A DNA stretch of 64,000 bases from Gammaproteobacteria bacterium. Lineage in GTDB: Bacteria > Pseudomonadota > Gammaproteobacteria > Pseudomonadales > Pseudohongiellaceae. Of the stretch, positions 52,938-61,738 are shown piece by piece; the first letter of the stretch is position 1; each line of letters opens with the position of its first letter. The position numbers and the translations under genes were made by a program. The stretch is from contig PALV01000011.1 in the NCBI GenBank assembly GCA_002706685.1, forward strand, positions 186,001 through 250,000, written 5' to 3'. The notes below the pieces were generated by a model that did not search any database, had not been told where the DNA came from, and saw only the letters and a list, made by a program, of their open reading frames with translations.

Positions 52938-55394
52938 GTGTTCCAGAACTATCTGATCGTTGCCTTTCGCAATCTCCGCAAACAGCCAGGCTTCACAGCC
53001 ATCAAAGTGCTCAGCCTGAGCCTGGGACTGATCTGCAGCATTCTCGTCCTGATGCATGTTCAGTACACCAGCAGTTATGACAAACATTTCAGCAACTGGC
53101 AGAACATTTATCGTGTTGTTTCCAGCTTGACCACTTCTGCCGGTAACCAGAGGCTTGTTTCAGGCTGGATAGCGGAGGGGATCTACAGTCCACTACTTCA
53201 GGATTATGGTCAAATCGAAAAGGCCGCCAAAATCAGCAATACCAGTGGGCTGTTCGCTTATCGCGATGTGTCAGCGACCAACGAATACTTGTGGGTTGAC
53301 CCTGAATTTCTGGAAATATTTTCTTTCGATTTTATACAGGGTACGTCGGAGACGGCGCTGACAGACCCCAATACCATTGTATTGACTCAGAGCACCGCCC
53401 GGAAATATTTTGGCTCAGAAGATCCGATGGGGAAAGTACTCACGCTGGACGGGCTGGTGGATCTGCGCGTCACCGGTGTGATCAGCGACCTGCCGCCCAA
53501 TACGCATATTGATATACAGGTAATGATTGGCAGTCCAACCGGGCGCCAGATGATTGGTGAAACATTCATGAACAGCCCGGCCTGGGCGGGTTATAACGGT
53601 ACCATGTTGTATGTGGTGATACCTGACCCAGCATCTGTGGAATCCATGCGCAATGACCTGGCGAATTTTATTGAAAGAAATGTGCCAGACGTGCAGCGTG
53701 ACTTCGTGATGCGTCTGGATACGGCGCTGGATCTAGAGCCCCTTGCTGACATTCACTTGTCACCAAGGCAGGGCTTTGCAGTAGCAGATTACAGCAGAAC
53801 CCTGGTGTTGGGTGGATTGATAACGTTTGCCGTATTGATTCTGCTGAGCTCCTGCATCAACTTTGGCAACCTGTCATTGGCGCAAATGCAGCAGCGAGGC
53901 AAGGAAATTGGCGTTCGTAAAACGTTGGGCGCTACCCGCAAAGATCTGCTGACGCAATTCCTGGTTGAGTCCTTGCTGCTTACCGTGTTGGCATTCATTG
54001 TCGCTTTGCCAATTATCTTTTTTGCGATAGGACCTTATACCGCACTGACTGACACCGCGTTCACATTTGGCGATATGTTTCTTTCATCGCAGATTCTGCT
54101 AATCATGCTGTTTGTTTTGCTGGTCGGCCTGTTGTCAGGGCTTGTTCCCGCATGGCGTATGTCGCGCCTGGCACCGGTTGCTTCGATAGGCAGTAAGCGT
54201 GATGGTGGCAAGGCTGATCGGCTGTGGAGATCAGCGCTGACAATAACCCAGTTCAGCTTTGCCATTGTGCTCGCCATTCTTGCTCTCGGGATCAGTCAAC
54301 AGGTCCGTCATCTTAATGAAATTGATATCGGGTTTAATCGCGACAATCTGGTGGTGCTGGATACCATGTACAATCCGAGAAATCCGGATCAATTTAATTA
54401 CGATGCGCTGGTTGATGAGCTGAGACAGCATCCGGGCATCATTACTATTGGCAAGTCCCAAAGCTCACCGCCGAGCAATGGAGGCTACAATCCCTGGCGA
54501 CGTTCTGATCAGCCTGTGGAGGTTGCCCAGGCCGTCAGTCACATTGGTGTCGATGAGCACTACCTGGACGCTATGCAGATTGAGTTGTTGGCAGGGCGAA
54601 ATTTTTCACTCGATTTTCCTGCTGATTTCATGCCGAATGGTCAGCCTGATACCACGCAGACCTACGGCATCCTGATCACGCCGGAAACAGTGACTAAATT
54701 TGAACTGGGCAGTCCTGAGCGCGCGATCAACCAAGTGCTGAATCTTGGCGCACTGAACTTCCGAATTATTGGTGTAGTCAATGACTTCCGGCTGTCTGGC
54801 GGGGTGGAGGATTTTATGCGTTCCACCGGCATACTGCGCGCCACGCTTCAGCCGATGCGTTCACTGTTGATCAGAATTGATCCGTCACAACAGGCCAGCG
54901 CGCTGAATCACATTGATACGGTGTGGGCCAGACACCGGTCTGATGCCCCGATTGATAGAGAGTTTTACGAGCAGACGTTTAGCCAACAGATCCTGGACCA
55001 GACAACTGGCATCAATCGTGCCGCGCAGTTTGCGGCCGTCATTACCATCATGATTGCTGTCATGGGGTTGTATGCGCTCGCGTACTACGCCACCGAGCGT
55101 CGAGCCAAGGAGATTGGTGTTCGCAAGGTGCTGGGCGCAACAGCGCGCTCTATTGTGCAGCTGCTGGCTGTGGATTTTATTAAGCCAGTGCTGGTTGCCT
55201 GTCTGCTGGCCTGTGGTCTAGCCTATTTTGCGACTGCTTATTATTTCAGCCAGTTTTCGACGCCTGCCAGTATGTCTCCCCTTGTGTATCTTCTGGTTAT
55301 TGTAGGAGTGGTTGTACTGGCCTTGTTGACGGTGTCATTGCAGTGCGTGCGGACCGCGCGCGCAGACCCGGTCAGGTCACTTCGTTCGGAGTAA
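52938..55394 (+). CDS. ABC transporter permease with two FtsX domains
   Basis: The 818-residue protein has an N-terminal helix (VLSLSLGLICSILVLMHV), a large MacB-type periplasmic domain (about 50-280) and a first FtsX domain of three helices (about 285-410, with GKEIGVRKTLGATRKDLLTQFLVES split as known). A second periplasmic region follows, then a second FtsX set at the C-terminus (AKEIGVRKVLGATARSIVQLL). This doubled form is common in large MacB-like permeases of environmental Gammaproteobacteria and Bacteroidetes. It probably exports a peptide or lipid-like compound through mechanotransmission. The substrate is unknown. Confidence 0.9.
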   Translation: MFQNYLIVAFRNLRKQPGFTAIKVLSLSLGLICSILVLMHVQYTSSYDKHFSNWQNIYRVVSSLTTSAGNQRLVSGWIAEGIYSPLLQDYGQIEKAAKISNTSGLFAYRDVSATNEYLWVDPEFLEIFSFDFIQGTSETALTDPNTIVLTQSTARKYFGSEDPMGKVLTLDGLVDLRVTGVISDLPPNTHIDIQVMIGSPTGRQMIGETFMNSPAWAGYNGTMLYVVIPDPASVESMRNDLANFIERNVPDVQRDFVMRLDTALDLEPLADIHLSPRQGFAVADYSRTLVLGGLITFAVLILLSSCINFGNLSLAQMQQRGKEIGVRKTLGATRKDLLTQFLVESLLLTVLAFIVALPIIFFAIGPYTALTDTAFTFGDMFLSSQILLIMLFVLLVGLLSGLVPAWRMSRLAPVASIGSKRDGGKADRLWRSALTITQFSFAIVLAILALGISQQVRHLNEIDIGFNRDNLVVLDTMYNPRNPDQFNYDALVDELRQHPGIITIGKSQSSPPSNGGYNPWRRSDQPVEVAQAVSHIGVDEHYLDAMQIELLAGRNFSLDFPADFMPNGQPDTTQTYGILITPETVTKFELGSPERAINQVLNLGALNFRIIGVVNDFRLSGGVEDFMRSTGILRATLQPMRSLLIRIDPSQQASALNHIDTVWARHRSDAPIDREFYEQTFSQQILDQTTGINRAAQFAAVITIMIAVMGLYALAYYATERRAKEIGVRKVLGATARSIVQLLAVDFIKPVLVACLLACGLAYFATAYYFSQFSTPASMSPLVYLLVIVGVVVLALLTVSLQCVRTARADPVRSLRSE

Positions 55395-55399
55395 ATGGC

Positions 55400-55423
55400 G
55401 GCGATGTGCTTTTCGCCATCGCC
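55400..55423 (+). terminator. Weak hairpin after the export operon
   Basis: GGCGATG (55400-55406) and CATCGCC (55417-55423) form a 7-bp stem with a 10-base loop, 5 bases past the permease stop. No T-run follows. It may reduce read-through into the next gene. Confidence 0.35.
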
Positions 55424-55526
55424 TACCCCCTTGAAATCTAAAGATATAGCCCGTACCCTGAAAGTGAACTTGATGATTCATGAATAGAATCAGCCATGGA
55501 CGATGACCGTGGCGAGGAGACTAAAT

Positions 55527-55922
55527 ATGAAAACGTCAATTCACCATAAGTCAGGCATGACAGCTATTCTGGCAGCTGCGGCAGCGTTTATCGCCGCTTC
55601 TTTCGCAGGGCAGTCTTACGCACAGGGCATGACAGACTCCTATCTGGAGTGGCAGGCCCGCATGCAGGCTGGTCCCGACGAATATCTGTTTTTCGAGGAC
55701 GACCGCAAGCAGGTTGTTTCCTACTCACAAGAGCGCATTGTGCGAGTCTGCACAGGTGAAAGCTCGATTGTGACACCGCTCAGCATTGAGTACGACGACA
55801 AAGAAACACTGGTCATGCCGGGCGACTGTATCCGGGTAGAGGCCATGGAAGTGTATCTTGAGCCTGAGGACACACTTGAACCCAATACCTTTCTGCGGGT
55901 ACAGGTTGATACTTTGAGCTGA
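55527..55922 (+). CDS. Small secreted protein of unknown function
   Basis: From the ATG at 55527 (GGAG 8 bases upstream) the protein has 131 residues. A signal peptide (ILAAAAAFIAASFAGQSYAQ) is followed by about 98 mature residues. The mature part is acidic, has two cysteines that could pair (RVCTGES and GDCIRVEA), and reads like a single beta-rich domain. I recognise no family. It stands alone after the exporter and before a strong double hairpin. An in-frame start at 55503 would add eight residues and is less likely. Confidence 0.6.
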   Translation: MKTSIHHKSGMTAILAAAAAFIAASFAGQSYAQGMTDSYLEWQARMQAGPDEYLFFEDDRKQVVSYSQERIVRVCTGESSIVTPLSIEYDDKETLVMPGDCIRVEAMEVYLEPEDTLEPNTFLRVQVDTLS

Positions 55923-55941
55923 TCAACTGGCCAGCGCATGC

Positions 55942-55965
55942 AGCCTGAGCCTGAAGGCTCAGGCT
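55942..55965 (+). terminator. Perfect 10-bp hairpin after the small secreted protein
   Basis: AGCCTGAGCC-TGAA-GGCTCAGGCT is a perfect 10-bp stem with a TGAA loop, 19 bases past the stop codon. There is no T-run of its own. A second hairpin with a T-run follows 14 bases later. Confidence 0.5.
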
Positions 55966-55978
55966 GTCTGTTCCCGGG

Positions 55979-56009
55979 AAAGCGCCTTACATAGGCGCTT
56001 TTCTTTTTG
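55979..56009 (+). terminator. Rho-independent terminator
   Basis: AAGCGCC-TTACATA-GGCGCTT followed by TTCTTTTT is a clear intrinsic terminator for the upstream secreted-protein gene. Together with the hairpin at 55942 it forms a double stop. Confidence 0.85.
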
Positions 56010-56048
56010 TGCCCGTCAACCTTTATGAAATTGACCAGGAGCCAGGAA

Positions 56049-56255
56049 ATGGAATCGAAGCAGGAACGCAAGCAACGCCGTCGTCGAGGTAATGTTGCCC
56101 TGGCGATTGGCCTGGGTCTCAGTGCAGGTGCAGGATTTGGACTGGTTCTAAACAGCCTGCCCTACGCCGTCCTCGCGGGGATCATTCTGGGCGGTGGTCT
56201 CTGGTTTGCCGGAGTTGGTGCGCGCAAGGAAGTTCACGAGCATCACAAATCATGA
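56049..56255 (+). CDS. Small membrane protein, unknown
   Basis: From the ATG at 56049 (AGGAG 7 bases upstream) the protein has 68 residues. A strongly basic N-terminus (KQERKQRRRRGN) is followed by two Gly-rich hydrophobic segments (VALAIGLGLSAGAGFGLVL and YAVLAGIILGGGLWFAGVG) and a His-rich tail. The positive N-terminus should stay in the cytoplasm, making a helical hairpin. No family is recognised. A frame start at 56007 would overlap the terminator and is rejected. Confidence 0.6.
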   Translation: MESKQERKQRRRRGNVALAIGLGLSAGAGFGLVLNSLPYAVLAGIILGGGLWFAGVGARKEVHEHHKS

Positions 56256-56291
56256 ACATAACTTGCCTGGGCACAGACTTATAGCGTGGCC

Positions 56292-56319
56292 AAAAAAAAG
56301 CAGGCCACCAGGGCCTGCT
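56292..56319 (-). terminator. Rho-independent terminator of the GST gene
   Basis: AGCAGGCC (56299-56306) and GGCCTGCT (56312-56319) form an 8-bp stem. On the minus strand it is followed by a run of eight T (complement of 56292-56299). It lies 60 bases past the GST stop codon. Confidence 0.8.
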
Positions 56320-56379
56320 GAATATTCACGATGGCGGGGCAATCAGCAGCCCCACACTTGCCACTACCCACACTAACGA

Positions 56380-57075
56380 CTACATATTGCTTACTATTCC
56401 CAGTGCGACCTGCTCGGTTCGCTCGGCACGACCCTGCGCGACCCAGTCCTCAACCCAGGGGTTGCGTAAAAGTGTGTCTGCATAACGTTGTGCTGGCGCG
56501 CTTAGTACCGCGCCATAAGCGCGAAAAGTGACAGCGACGGGGGCGTACATACAGTCTGCAATCGAGAATCTGCCGAACAGATACTCGTCGCCGGCGCCGT
56601 ATTTCCGGCGACAGCAGCTCCAGATGGCGTCGATACGTGCGATTTCATTGGCGATGTTTTCAGATACGTTGAGGTCTACGCTGGCCTGACAGTTCATTGG
56701 CCAGTCGTGCTTCAGAGCCGGGAATTCCGCGTGTACCTCCGCGCAGACCGAGCGCGCAGTAGCGCGCTTGCGCGGGCTCGCTGGCCAGCCGCGGCCGTCC
56801 AGAAAAGTCTCGTTGATATATTCACAGATGGCCAGTGATTCCCAGACAGTGGTTTCCTGGTGGATCAGCGCGGGTACTTTCAGCGAGGGCGACAGTGGAC
56901 CAAGTTTTTCCGCGGTATTGCGCTGATACAGGGCAACGTTTACTTCCTCGAAAGGTATCTGGAAGTTTTTCAGCAGCAACCATGGGCGCATGGACCATGA
57001 AGAAAAGTTCTTGTTGCCGATCACCAGTTTGATGCCACTCTTGGTGAAAGGTGTTGTGCTCTGGGGTGAATCCAT
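56380..57075 (-). CDS. Glutathione S-transferase family protein
   Basis: The 231-residue protein has an N-terminal thioredoxin-like domain with GNKNFSSWSMRPWLLLKNF, where the serine may stabilise the thiolate, and SLKVPALIHQETTVWESLAICEYI, which includes the GSH-binding VP and ES residues. An all-helical C-terminal domain follows. Such enzymes conjugate or isomerise electrophiles with glutathione in the cytoplasm. It is divergent from the two-component genes, with 294 bases between them in which I see no clear motif. Confidence 0.85.
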   Translation of the reverse strand: MDSPQSTTPFTKSGIKLVIGNKNFSSWSMRPWLLLKNFQIPFEEVNVALYQRNTAEKLGPLSPSLKVPALIHQETTVWESLAICEYINETFLDGRGWPASPRKRATARSVCAEVHAEFPALKHDWPMNCQASVDLNVSENIANEIARIDAIWSCCRRKYGAGDEYLFGRFSIADCMYAPVAVTFRAYGAVLSAPAQRYADTLLRNPWVEDWVAQGRAERTEQVALGIVSNM

Positions 57076-57369
57076 CTGATCAGACTCCTGCGTGTCAGTC
57101 GGCTTGGCTACGTCAGCACATTGGTGGCAATGGCCCCCGCGTGATGTGCTTTCCTTACCTGTACAGCCTGTCGATATTTTTGTTATGTCACCGATTAGAC
57201 CGCAGGTTTATTGCAGCGTCAGGCATAAACCCGGGCTTTGTCCTGACTAATTGTGGCAAAATACTGACAAGCACAGATGGCCACCAACTGACGGATTAAA
57301 TGCCTCGTCTAATGCGTTATAGTCGGCGCAGCAGTCAGGCTGCTCGTGCACGTGTATTGAAGGTGATCT

Positions 57370-58083
57370 ATGGCAAGACGTATCGCGATCGTTGAAGATG
57401 AAGCCGCCATTCGGGAGAACTATGCCGACGTTCTGCGCAAGCAGGGCTATGAGGTGCAGACTTTCCCAAACCGCCGCGAGGCAATGAAGGCTTTTGACCT
57501 GCGTTTGCCCAATCTGGCAATCATCGATATCGGCCTGGAGAATGAAATCGACGGCGGTTTTACGCTTTGCCAGTCGCTGCGCTCGATGTCGGAAACCCTG
57601 CCCATCATTTTCCTGACCGCAAGGGACAATGACTTTGATACCGTCAGCGGCCTGCGTATGGGTGCGGATGATTACCTGACCAAGGATATCAGTCTGCCGC
57701 ACCTGTCGGCGCGAATTGCCGCGCTGTTCCGCCGCCAGGATGCCCTCAACCAGCCGACCTCTCCGGAAAACCTGCTGCAGCGCGACAAGCTGCTGCTGGA
57801 TATTGGCCGCCTCACGGTGCAGTGGGCCGGCATCTCAGTGCCACTGACAGTGACTGAGTTCTGGATGGTGCACGCTTTGGTAAAATTTCCCGGTCACGTC
57901 AAAAGTCGCCAGGTATTGATGCAGGAGTCCAAGATTTTTGTGGATGGCAGCACCATCACCTCCCATGTCAAACGCATACGCAAGAAGTTCCTGCAGGTTG
58001 ATCCTGACTTCGACTGTATCGAAACGGTGTACGGCATGGGGTATCGCTGGAATATCCCGGCGAGTTCGGCCAGCGCCGAATAA
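57370..58083 (+). CDS. OmpR-type response regulator, proteobacterial dedicated sortase system family
   Basis: The 237-residue protein has a receiver domain with the phospho-acceptor Asp53 (LAIIDIGLENEIDGG), an acidic pocket at VEDE, Thr in FLTARD and the conserved Lys in YLTKDIS. A winged-helix DNA-binding domain follows (LTVTEFWMVHALVKFPGHV, TSHVKRIRKKF, ETVYGMGYRW). The unusual receiver sequence and the partner kinase fit the regulator that normally accompanies the marine proteobacterial sortase. I recall this family from knowledge, not a search. Gene 2 of the pair starts 33 bases later. AAGGTGA lies before the ATG. Confidence 0.8.
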   Translation: MARRIAIVEDEAAIRENYADVLRKQGYEVQTFPNRREAMKAFDLRLPNLAIIDIGLENEIDGGFTLCQSLRSMSETLPIIFLTARDNDFDTVSGLRMGADDYLTKDISLPHLSARIAALFRRQDALNQPTSPENLLQRDKLLLDIGRLTVQWAGISVPLTVTEFWMVHALVKFPGHVKSRQVLMQESKIFVDGSTITSHVKRIRKKFLQVDPDFDCIETVYGMGYRWNIPASSASAE

Positions 58084-58116
58084 TGCCCCGTCGCATTTTT
58101 ACTTCGGATCACTGAT

Positions 58117-60318
58117 ATGGCCCGGGCTCTGAAAACACCGTTTGGTATCCGCTTCAAGCTGGTTTTCCTGTCCAGCTTTCTGCTGGTCATACCCTGGCTG
58201 GGCTACCAGTATATTCTGGAGATGGAAGACTATTTGCGTCGTGGCCAGGAGCAGGTTGTGCTTGGTACAGCAAGAGCGCTGGCAACCGCACTGAATGAAC
58301 GGCCTGAACTGTTTGATGAAGGTACCTTCAGCCCCACGCTTCGCCGCAGCGATAACCTCTATGTCTATCCAATCTATTATCCATTGAGCCTGGACGACGA
58401 ATCACTGGTCGACTGGCGTGACTACCAGCGTTACGAGCTGCCCTACGGACGCGCCAATACGATTGCCACTCAATTGAACCCGCAAAGCGAGTTCTCGCGC
58501 TATTACCACAATGACGAGTCGCTCAATTTTCGCCTGCTGGTCGGCGAGCACAACCGTTATCTATATGCCTACTTGAAGGTGGTCGACAACCAGCTGGTGT
58601 ATCGCTCGCCGGACAGCCTCAGTATTCATCGCAGCGACTTCCTGCAGATCTCGCTGGTGTCGCCGGAAAATGAATTGCATCGCTATGTCATTTCGCCGCG
58701 AGGTCCGGAATTCATTTATGCCTACGAGATTGGCAATGACCTGCGGGACATAGGGGCGCTGACACACGAGGAAAGGATCAGCGGTCAGTGGTATGAAACT
58801 GAAGACGGTTATGTAGTCGAGCTGCGTTTACCCTTGACGATGCTCGGCCAGCGGCTCGGGTTTGCCATCTATGACGTTGATGACCCGGAGACCCGCAATG
58901 TCACGGCAGTCGTGGCCACCTCCGATGTGAACCAGCGAAGTGAGGTCGGCAATCTGCTGCGACCGACACCGGAGATCGACAAGATCGTGGAAGGCATGGG
59001 GCATACCAACTCGCGCATACAGGTTGTCGATCGTGGCAGCCGGGTCCTGTTGAGTGTCGGGGATATCCAGTCAGCCACGGGGCTGACGCTGGCTGCAGAA
59101 GAAACCGAGAGGGACCGCAACCGTTATTGGGCGTGGATGGAAGATAATGTTCTGCATCCGCTTTATTATCAGATTCTGACCAAACCTTCGAATGACTTTA
59201 TTGACGACCTGTATGTCGGCAGCACGCTGGAGGGGGCGCATCTGAGTGCGGCGCTGGACGGAGAGTCGATGACGCAGTTCCGTACCATTGATCCCAGTCA
59301 GACCCGCATTCTGGAGGCCGCCTATCCGATCTTTGCCGACGGCGAGGTGATGGGGGCAGTGGTGGTTGACCAGAACATGAACGGCTTGCGCACATTCCGT
59401 AATCAGGCGCTGGAAACACTGTTCAATACCATCCTGGGCGTGATGCTGCTGGTGGCCTTTGGGCTGTTCTTTTTTGCCTCACGCATTTCGGCCCGCATCC
59501 GGGCACTGCGCAACCAGGCGGAAAACATTATTGATGACCATGGCCGCTTGAAGAACACCATCGTGGCCAGTCGCAACTCTGACGAGATTGGTGACCTGTC
59601 GCGCAGCTTCTATAACATGGTGGAGCGCCTTGGGCAGTACACCAACTATCTGGAAAACATGTCCTCACGCCTGTCGCATGAACTGCGCACACCCGTGACC
59701 GTGGTGCGCTCCTCACTCGAAAACCTGGGCATGACCGTTCACGATCGTGAGTCCGCGGTTTACATTCAGCGCGCTGAAGATGGCATCAATCGTCTGAACC
59801 TGATCCTGACCAATATGAGCGAGGCCACGCGCCTTGAGCAGATGCTGCAGACCTCGGAAAAAGAGCGCATCGACCTGGCGAAAGTGGTGGCAGGCTGTGT
59901 GGAGGGTTACCGGCTTGCATACCCGGACGCGGTGATTGAGGATGATCTGCAGGGGCCAGTCATCGTAAGTGGTGTACCTGAGTATATTGCCCAGCTGATG
60001 GACAAACTGATTGCCAATGCAGTGGAATTTACCTACTACCGCAAACCAATCACCGTGTTCTGTAGAGCCATCAAGGGGCGTGCAGTGCTGCGCGTGACCA
60101 ACTACGGCCCCTACCTGCCCGAGGAAATGAAGGGGCGTCTGTTTGACTCAATGATCTCGGTGCGGCCGCAGGAAAAGCAGCGCGAACCACACCTCGGCAT
60201 GGGGCTTCATATCGCGCGACTGATCACCGAGTTCCACCAGGGGCATATCCGCGCCGAGAACATTCAGGAATTTGAAGGAGTCGCGATTACGCTGATTATT
60301 CCTTTGTTGCAGGAGTAG
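58117..60318 (+). CDS. Sensor histidine kinase, proteobacterial dedicated sortase system family
   Basis: The 733-residue protein has an N-terminal membrane helix (LVFLSSFLLVIPWLGYQYI). A large periplasmic region of about 400 residues follows, possibly including a carbohydrate-binding-like fold (VVDNQLVYRSPDSLSIHRSDF). A second helix (LFNTILGVMLLVAFGLFFFA) leads into a HAMP-like linker. The phospho-histidine is in LSHELRTPVTVVRSSL (His about 521). The ATPase domain has IANAVEF, a relaxed G1 box (VTNYGPYLP) and HLGMGLHIARLI. The last 23 bases overlap the convergent DUF2889 gene. It should sense an envelope signal and phosphorylate the regulator encoded just before it. Confidence 0.82.
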   Translation: MARALKTPFGIRFKLVFLSSFLLVIPWLGYQYILEMEDYLRRGQEQVVLGTARALATALNERPELFDEGTFSPTLRRSDNLYVYPIYYPLSLDDESLVDWRDYQRYELPYGRANTIATQLNPQSEFSRYYHNDESLNFRLLVGEHNRYLYAYLKVVDNQLVYRSPDSLSIHRSDFLQISLVSPENELHRYVISPRGPEFIYAYEIGNDLRDIGALTHEERISGQWYETEDGYVVELRLPLTMLGQRLGFAIYDVDDPETRNVTAVVATSDVNQRSEVGNLLRPTPEIDKIVEGMGHTNSRIQVVDRGSRVLLSVGDIQSATGLTLAAEETERDRNRYWAWMEDNVLHPLYYQILTKPSNDFIDDLYVGSTLEGAHLSAALDGESMTQFRTIDPSQTRILEAAYPIFADGEVMGAVVVDQNMNGLRTFRNQALETLFNTILGVMLLVAFGLFFFASRISARIRALRNQAENIIDDHGRLKNTIVASRNSDEIGDLSRSFYNMVERLGQYTNYLENMSSRLSHELRTPVTVVRSSLENLGMTVHDRESAVYIQRAEDGINRLNLILTNMSEATRLEQMLQTSEKERIDLAKVVAGCVEGYRLAYPDAVIEDDLQGPVIVSGVPEYIAQLMDKLIANAVEFTYYRKPITVFCRAIKGRAVLRVTNYGPYLPEEMKGRLFDSMISVRPQEKQREPHLGMGLHIARLITEFHQGHIRAENIQEFEGVAITLIIPLLQE

Positions 60319-60922
60319 TGGCGTCAGTGGCAATTGTTGCACTGGCGCGTTCGCTGCGCTCCGCAGGCACGTAGTAGTCAGGTGCGTTCTCTTTTACGAC
60401 CGGTGAAAACTCCGCCCAGGCATGACAGGTGTTAAGTACAAACGGTTTGCCAGCGGAGCGACGACTGTCCGAGTCGGCCAGCTTGCGCCGGTGATTCTGT
60501 AGCGGCCGGATAGTCTGAATGGCAACAGTCGCCATCGGAAACAGCAGTTCAGTCAGATGTGTGCAGCCCTGAATGCCGCCGACTTTCTGTCGGACTGCCT
60601 GGCGCCAGCCGGGCCCCATGGTCAACCCTTTTAACGCTTTGTAGGCCGGCGTGATATCGGGACACATTGCAAACGGACTGTGATCCGTCGAAGCCTCGAC
60701 GTCCTGCACAACAAACTGGTCATCAATGGTCACGCGTAACCACATACCGTGAATGGGCACGCCTGGCTCAATATTGCCGCGCCAGTTATTGGAGAAAGCA
60801 TAGGACTTGGTGTCTGTCAGGTGTGCTTCTATGTCAAACATTCCATCGTCGCGTTCGTAGCCTGCAAAATCGATTTTTCGGGTATGAATGTGCTGGCGCT
60901 GCGCCGGTGTCGGCAATGGCAT
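60296..60922 (-). CDS. DUF2889 family protein
   Basis: The 208-residue protein fits the DUF2889 family by RHIHTRKIDFAGYERDDGMFDIEAHL-like start, the WLRVTIDDQFVVQDVEASTDHSPF strand pair and GPGWRQAVRQKVGGIQGCTHLTEL. The family often occurs in aromatic or other catabolic loci, but its activity is not known. No signal peptide or membrane segment is seen. GGAGG precedes the ATG. It overlaps the kinase gene by 23 bases at the 3' end. Confidence 0.82.
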   Translation of the reverse strand: MPLPTPAQRQHIHTRKIDFAGYERDDGMFDIEAHLTDTKSYAFSNNWRGNIEPGVPIHGMWLRVTIDDQFVVQDVEASTDHSPFAMCPDITPAYKALKGLTMGPGWRQAVRQKVGGIQGCTHLTELLFPMATVAIQTIRPLQNHRRKLADSDSRRSAGKPFVLNTCHAWAEFSPVVKENAPDYYVPAERSERASATIATDATTPATKE

Positions 60923-60979
60923 AACTGGTCCTCCGCTTCAGGCGCAGGATTATAACGTAAAAGCGGGTGCTCGTTTTAT

Positions 60980-61738
60980 TTAATAATATTCGAAGGTAAT
61001 CAGTGCGTTGCGCGACTCACCCTGCTCGTCGCGTAAGTTGCTGATGCCGTTGAAGACGCGCAGCCGCTGGCTCTGCGGGTCATAGCCAATTGCGATCGGG
61101 TCGACAAACCAGCTGACCACACGCAGAAAACCTGCCGGACGGATAAGGAAGCAATGCACCTCGCCCTCTGGTTGTGCGCAGTCTTCTGTATCCGTGCGGC
61201 TGATGCCAATGCGAACCTTGTCGAGACGTGCAGGGACCAGAAAGTCAGCGGTCACTCTGTCGCCCTGGACCAGCGCGTCCCAGTTCTGTCGGATAAAAAC
61301 ATCAAAGCCTGCGTCGATAATGAGGTTGTCGTCGCTACTGATACGCACCTGTTCAGCCTGCTCGGCGTCGTGACCGCGATAATTAAGCTCCACAGTCAGC
61401 TCGTCGCCGGATGCAATTCGACTGATCTGGATCCGGGCGTTATTGCGCAGGTCCTGCTGGTTCAGCTCGGGGCTGGCCAGTGGCTCCTGGTAACTGAGCT
61501 GCTTTTCTGCAAACAGTTCGCCATCCGGGTAACGGTATTCCACACGAGTTGTCAGCTCTCGCTCCGCATTGGAAAAATGAAACTCGTAGTACTGAATCTC
61601 ACTGCCATCAGGCGTTCGCGCCGTTCCCACTGCCCAGACGTCATCCGGGATGGTGATTTCCCCGGTGTTATTGCTGAACGCGGCAGAGGAAATGCCGCAA
61701 ATAAGAAGACCCAAAAACAGCCCGGTCGCTTTTCTCAT
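60980..61738 (-). CDS. Secreted protein of unknown function, last gene of the lipid cluster
   Basis: From the ATG at 61738 the protein has 252 residues. A signal peptide (TGLFLGLLICGISSAAFSN) is followed by a beta-rich mature domain. It has YYEFHFSNAERELTTRVEYRYPDGELF, repeated here as separate strands, and a late CFLIRPAGFLRVVSWFVDPI segment with conserved-looking aromatics. I do not recognise the family. The start codon overlaps the DUF2878 stop (ATGA). It lies after the fatty-acid-modifying genes, so it may bind or process membrane lipids; this is inference. An upstream in-frame ATG at 61984 is rejected. Confidence 0.65.
   Translation of the reverse strand: MRKATGLFLGLLICGISSAAFSNNTGEITIPDDVWAVGTARTPDGSEIQYYEFHFSNAERELTTRVEYRYPDGELFAEKQLSYQEPLASPELNQQDLRNNARIQISRIASGDELTVELNYRGHDAEQAEQVRISSDDNLIIDAGFDVFIRQNWDALVQGDRVTADFLVPARLDKVRIGISRTDTEDCAQPEGEVHCFLIRPAGFLRVVSWFVDPIAIGYDPQSQRLRVFNGISNLRDEQGESRNALITFEYY

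Noticed and set aside
57051..57299. An 82-codon open frame between the GST and response regulator genes
   Set aside because: Cys/Pro/Leu-rich composition, no ribosome site and overlap with the GST start region suggest it is chance.
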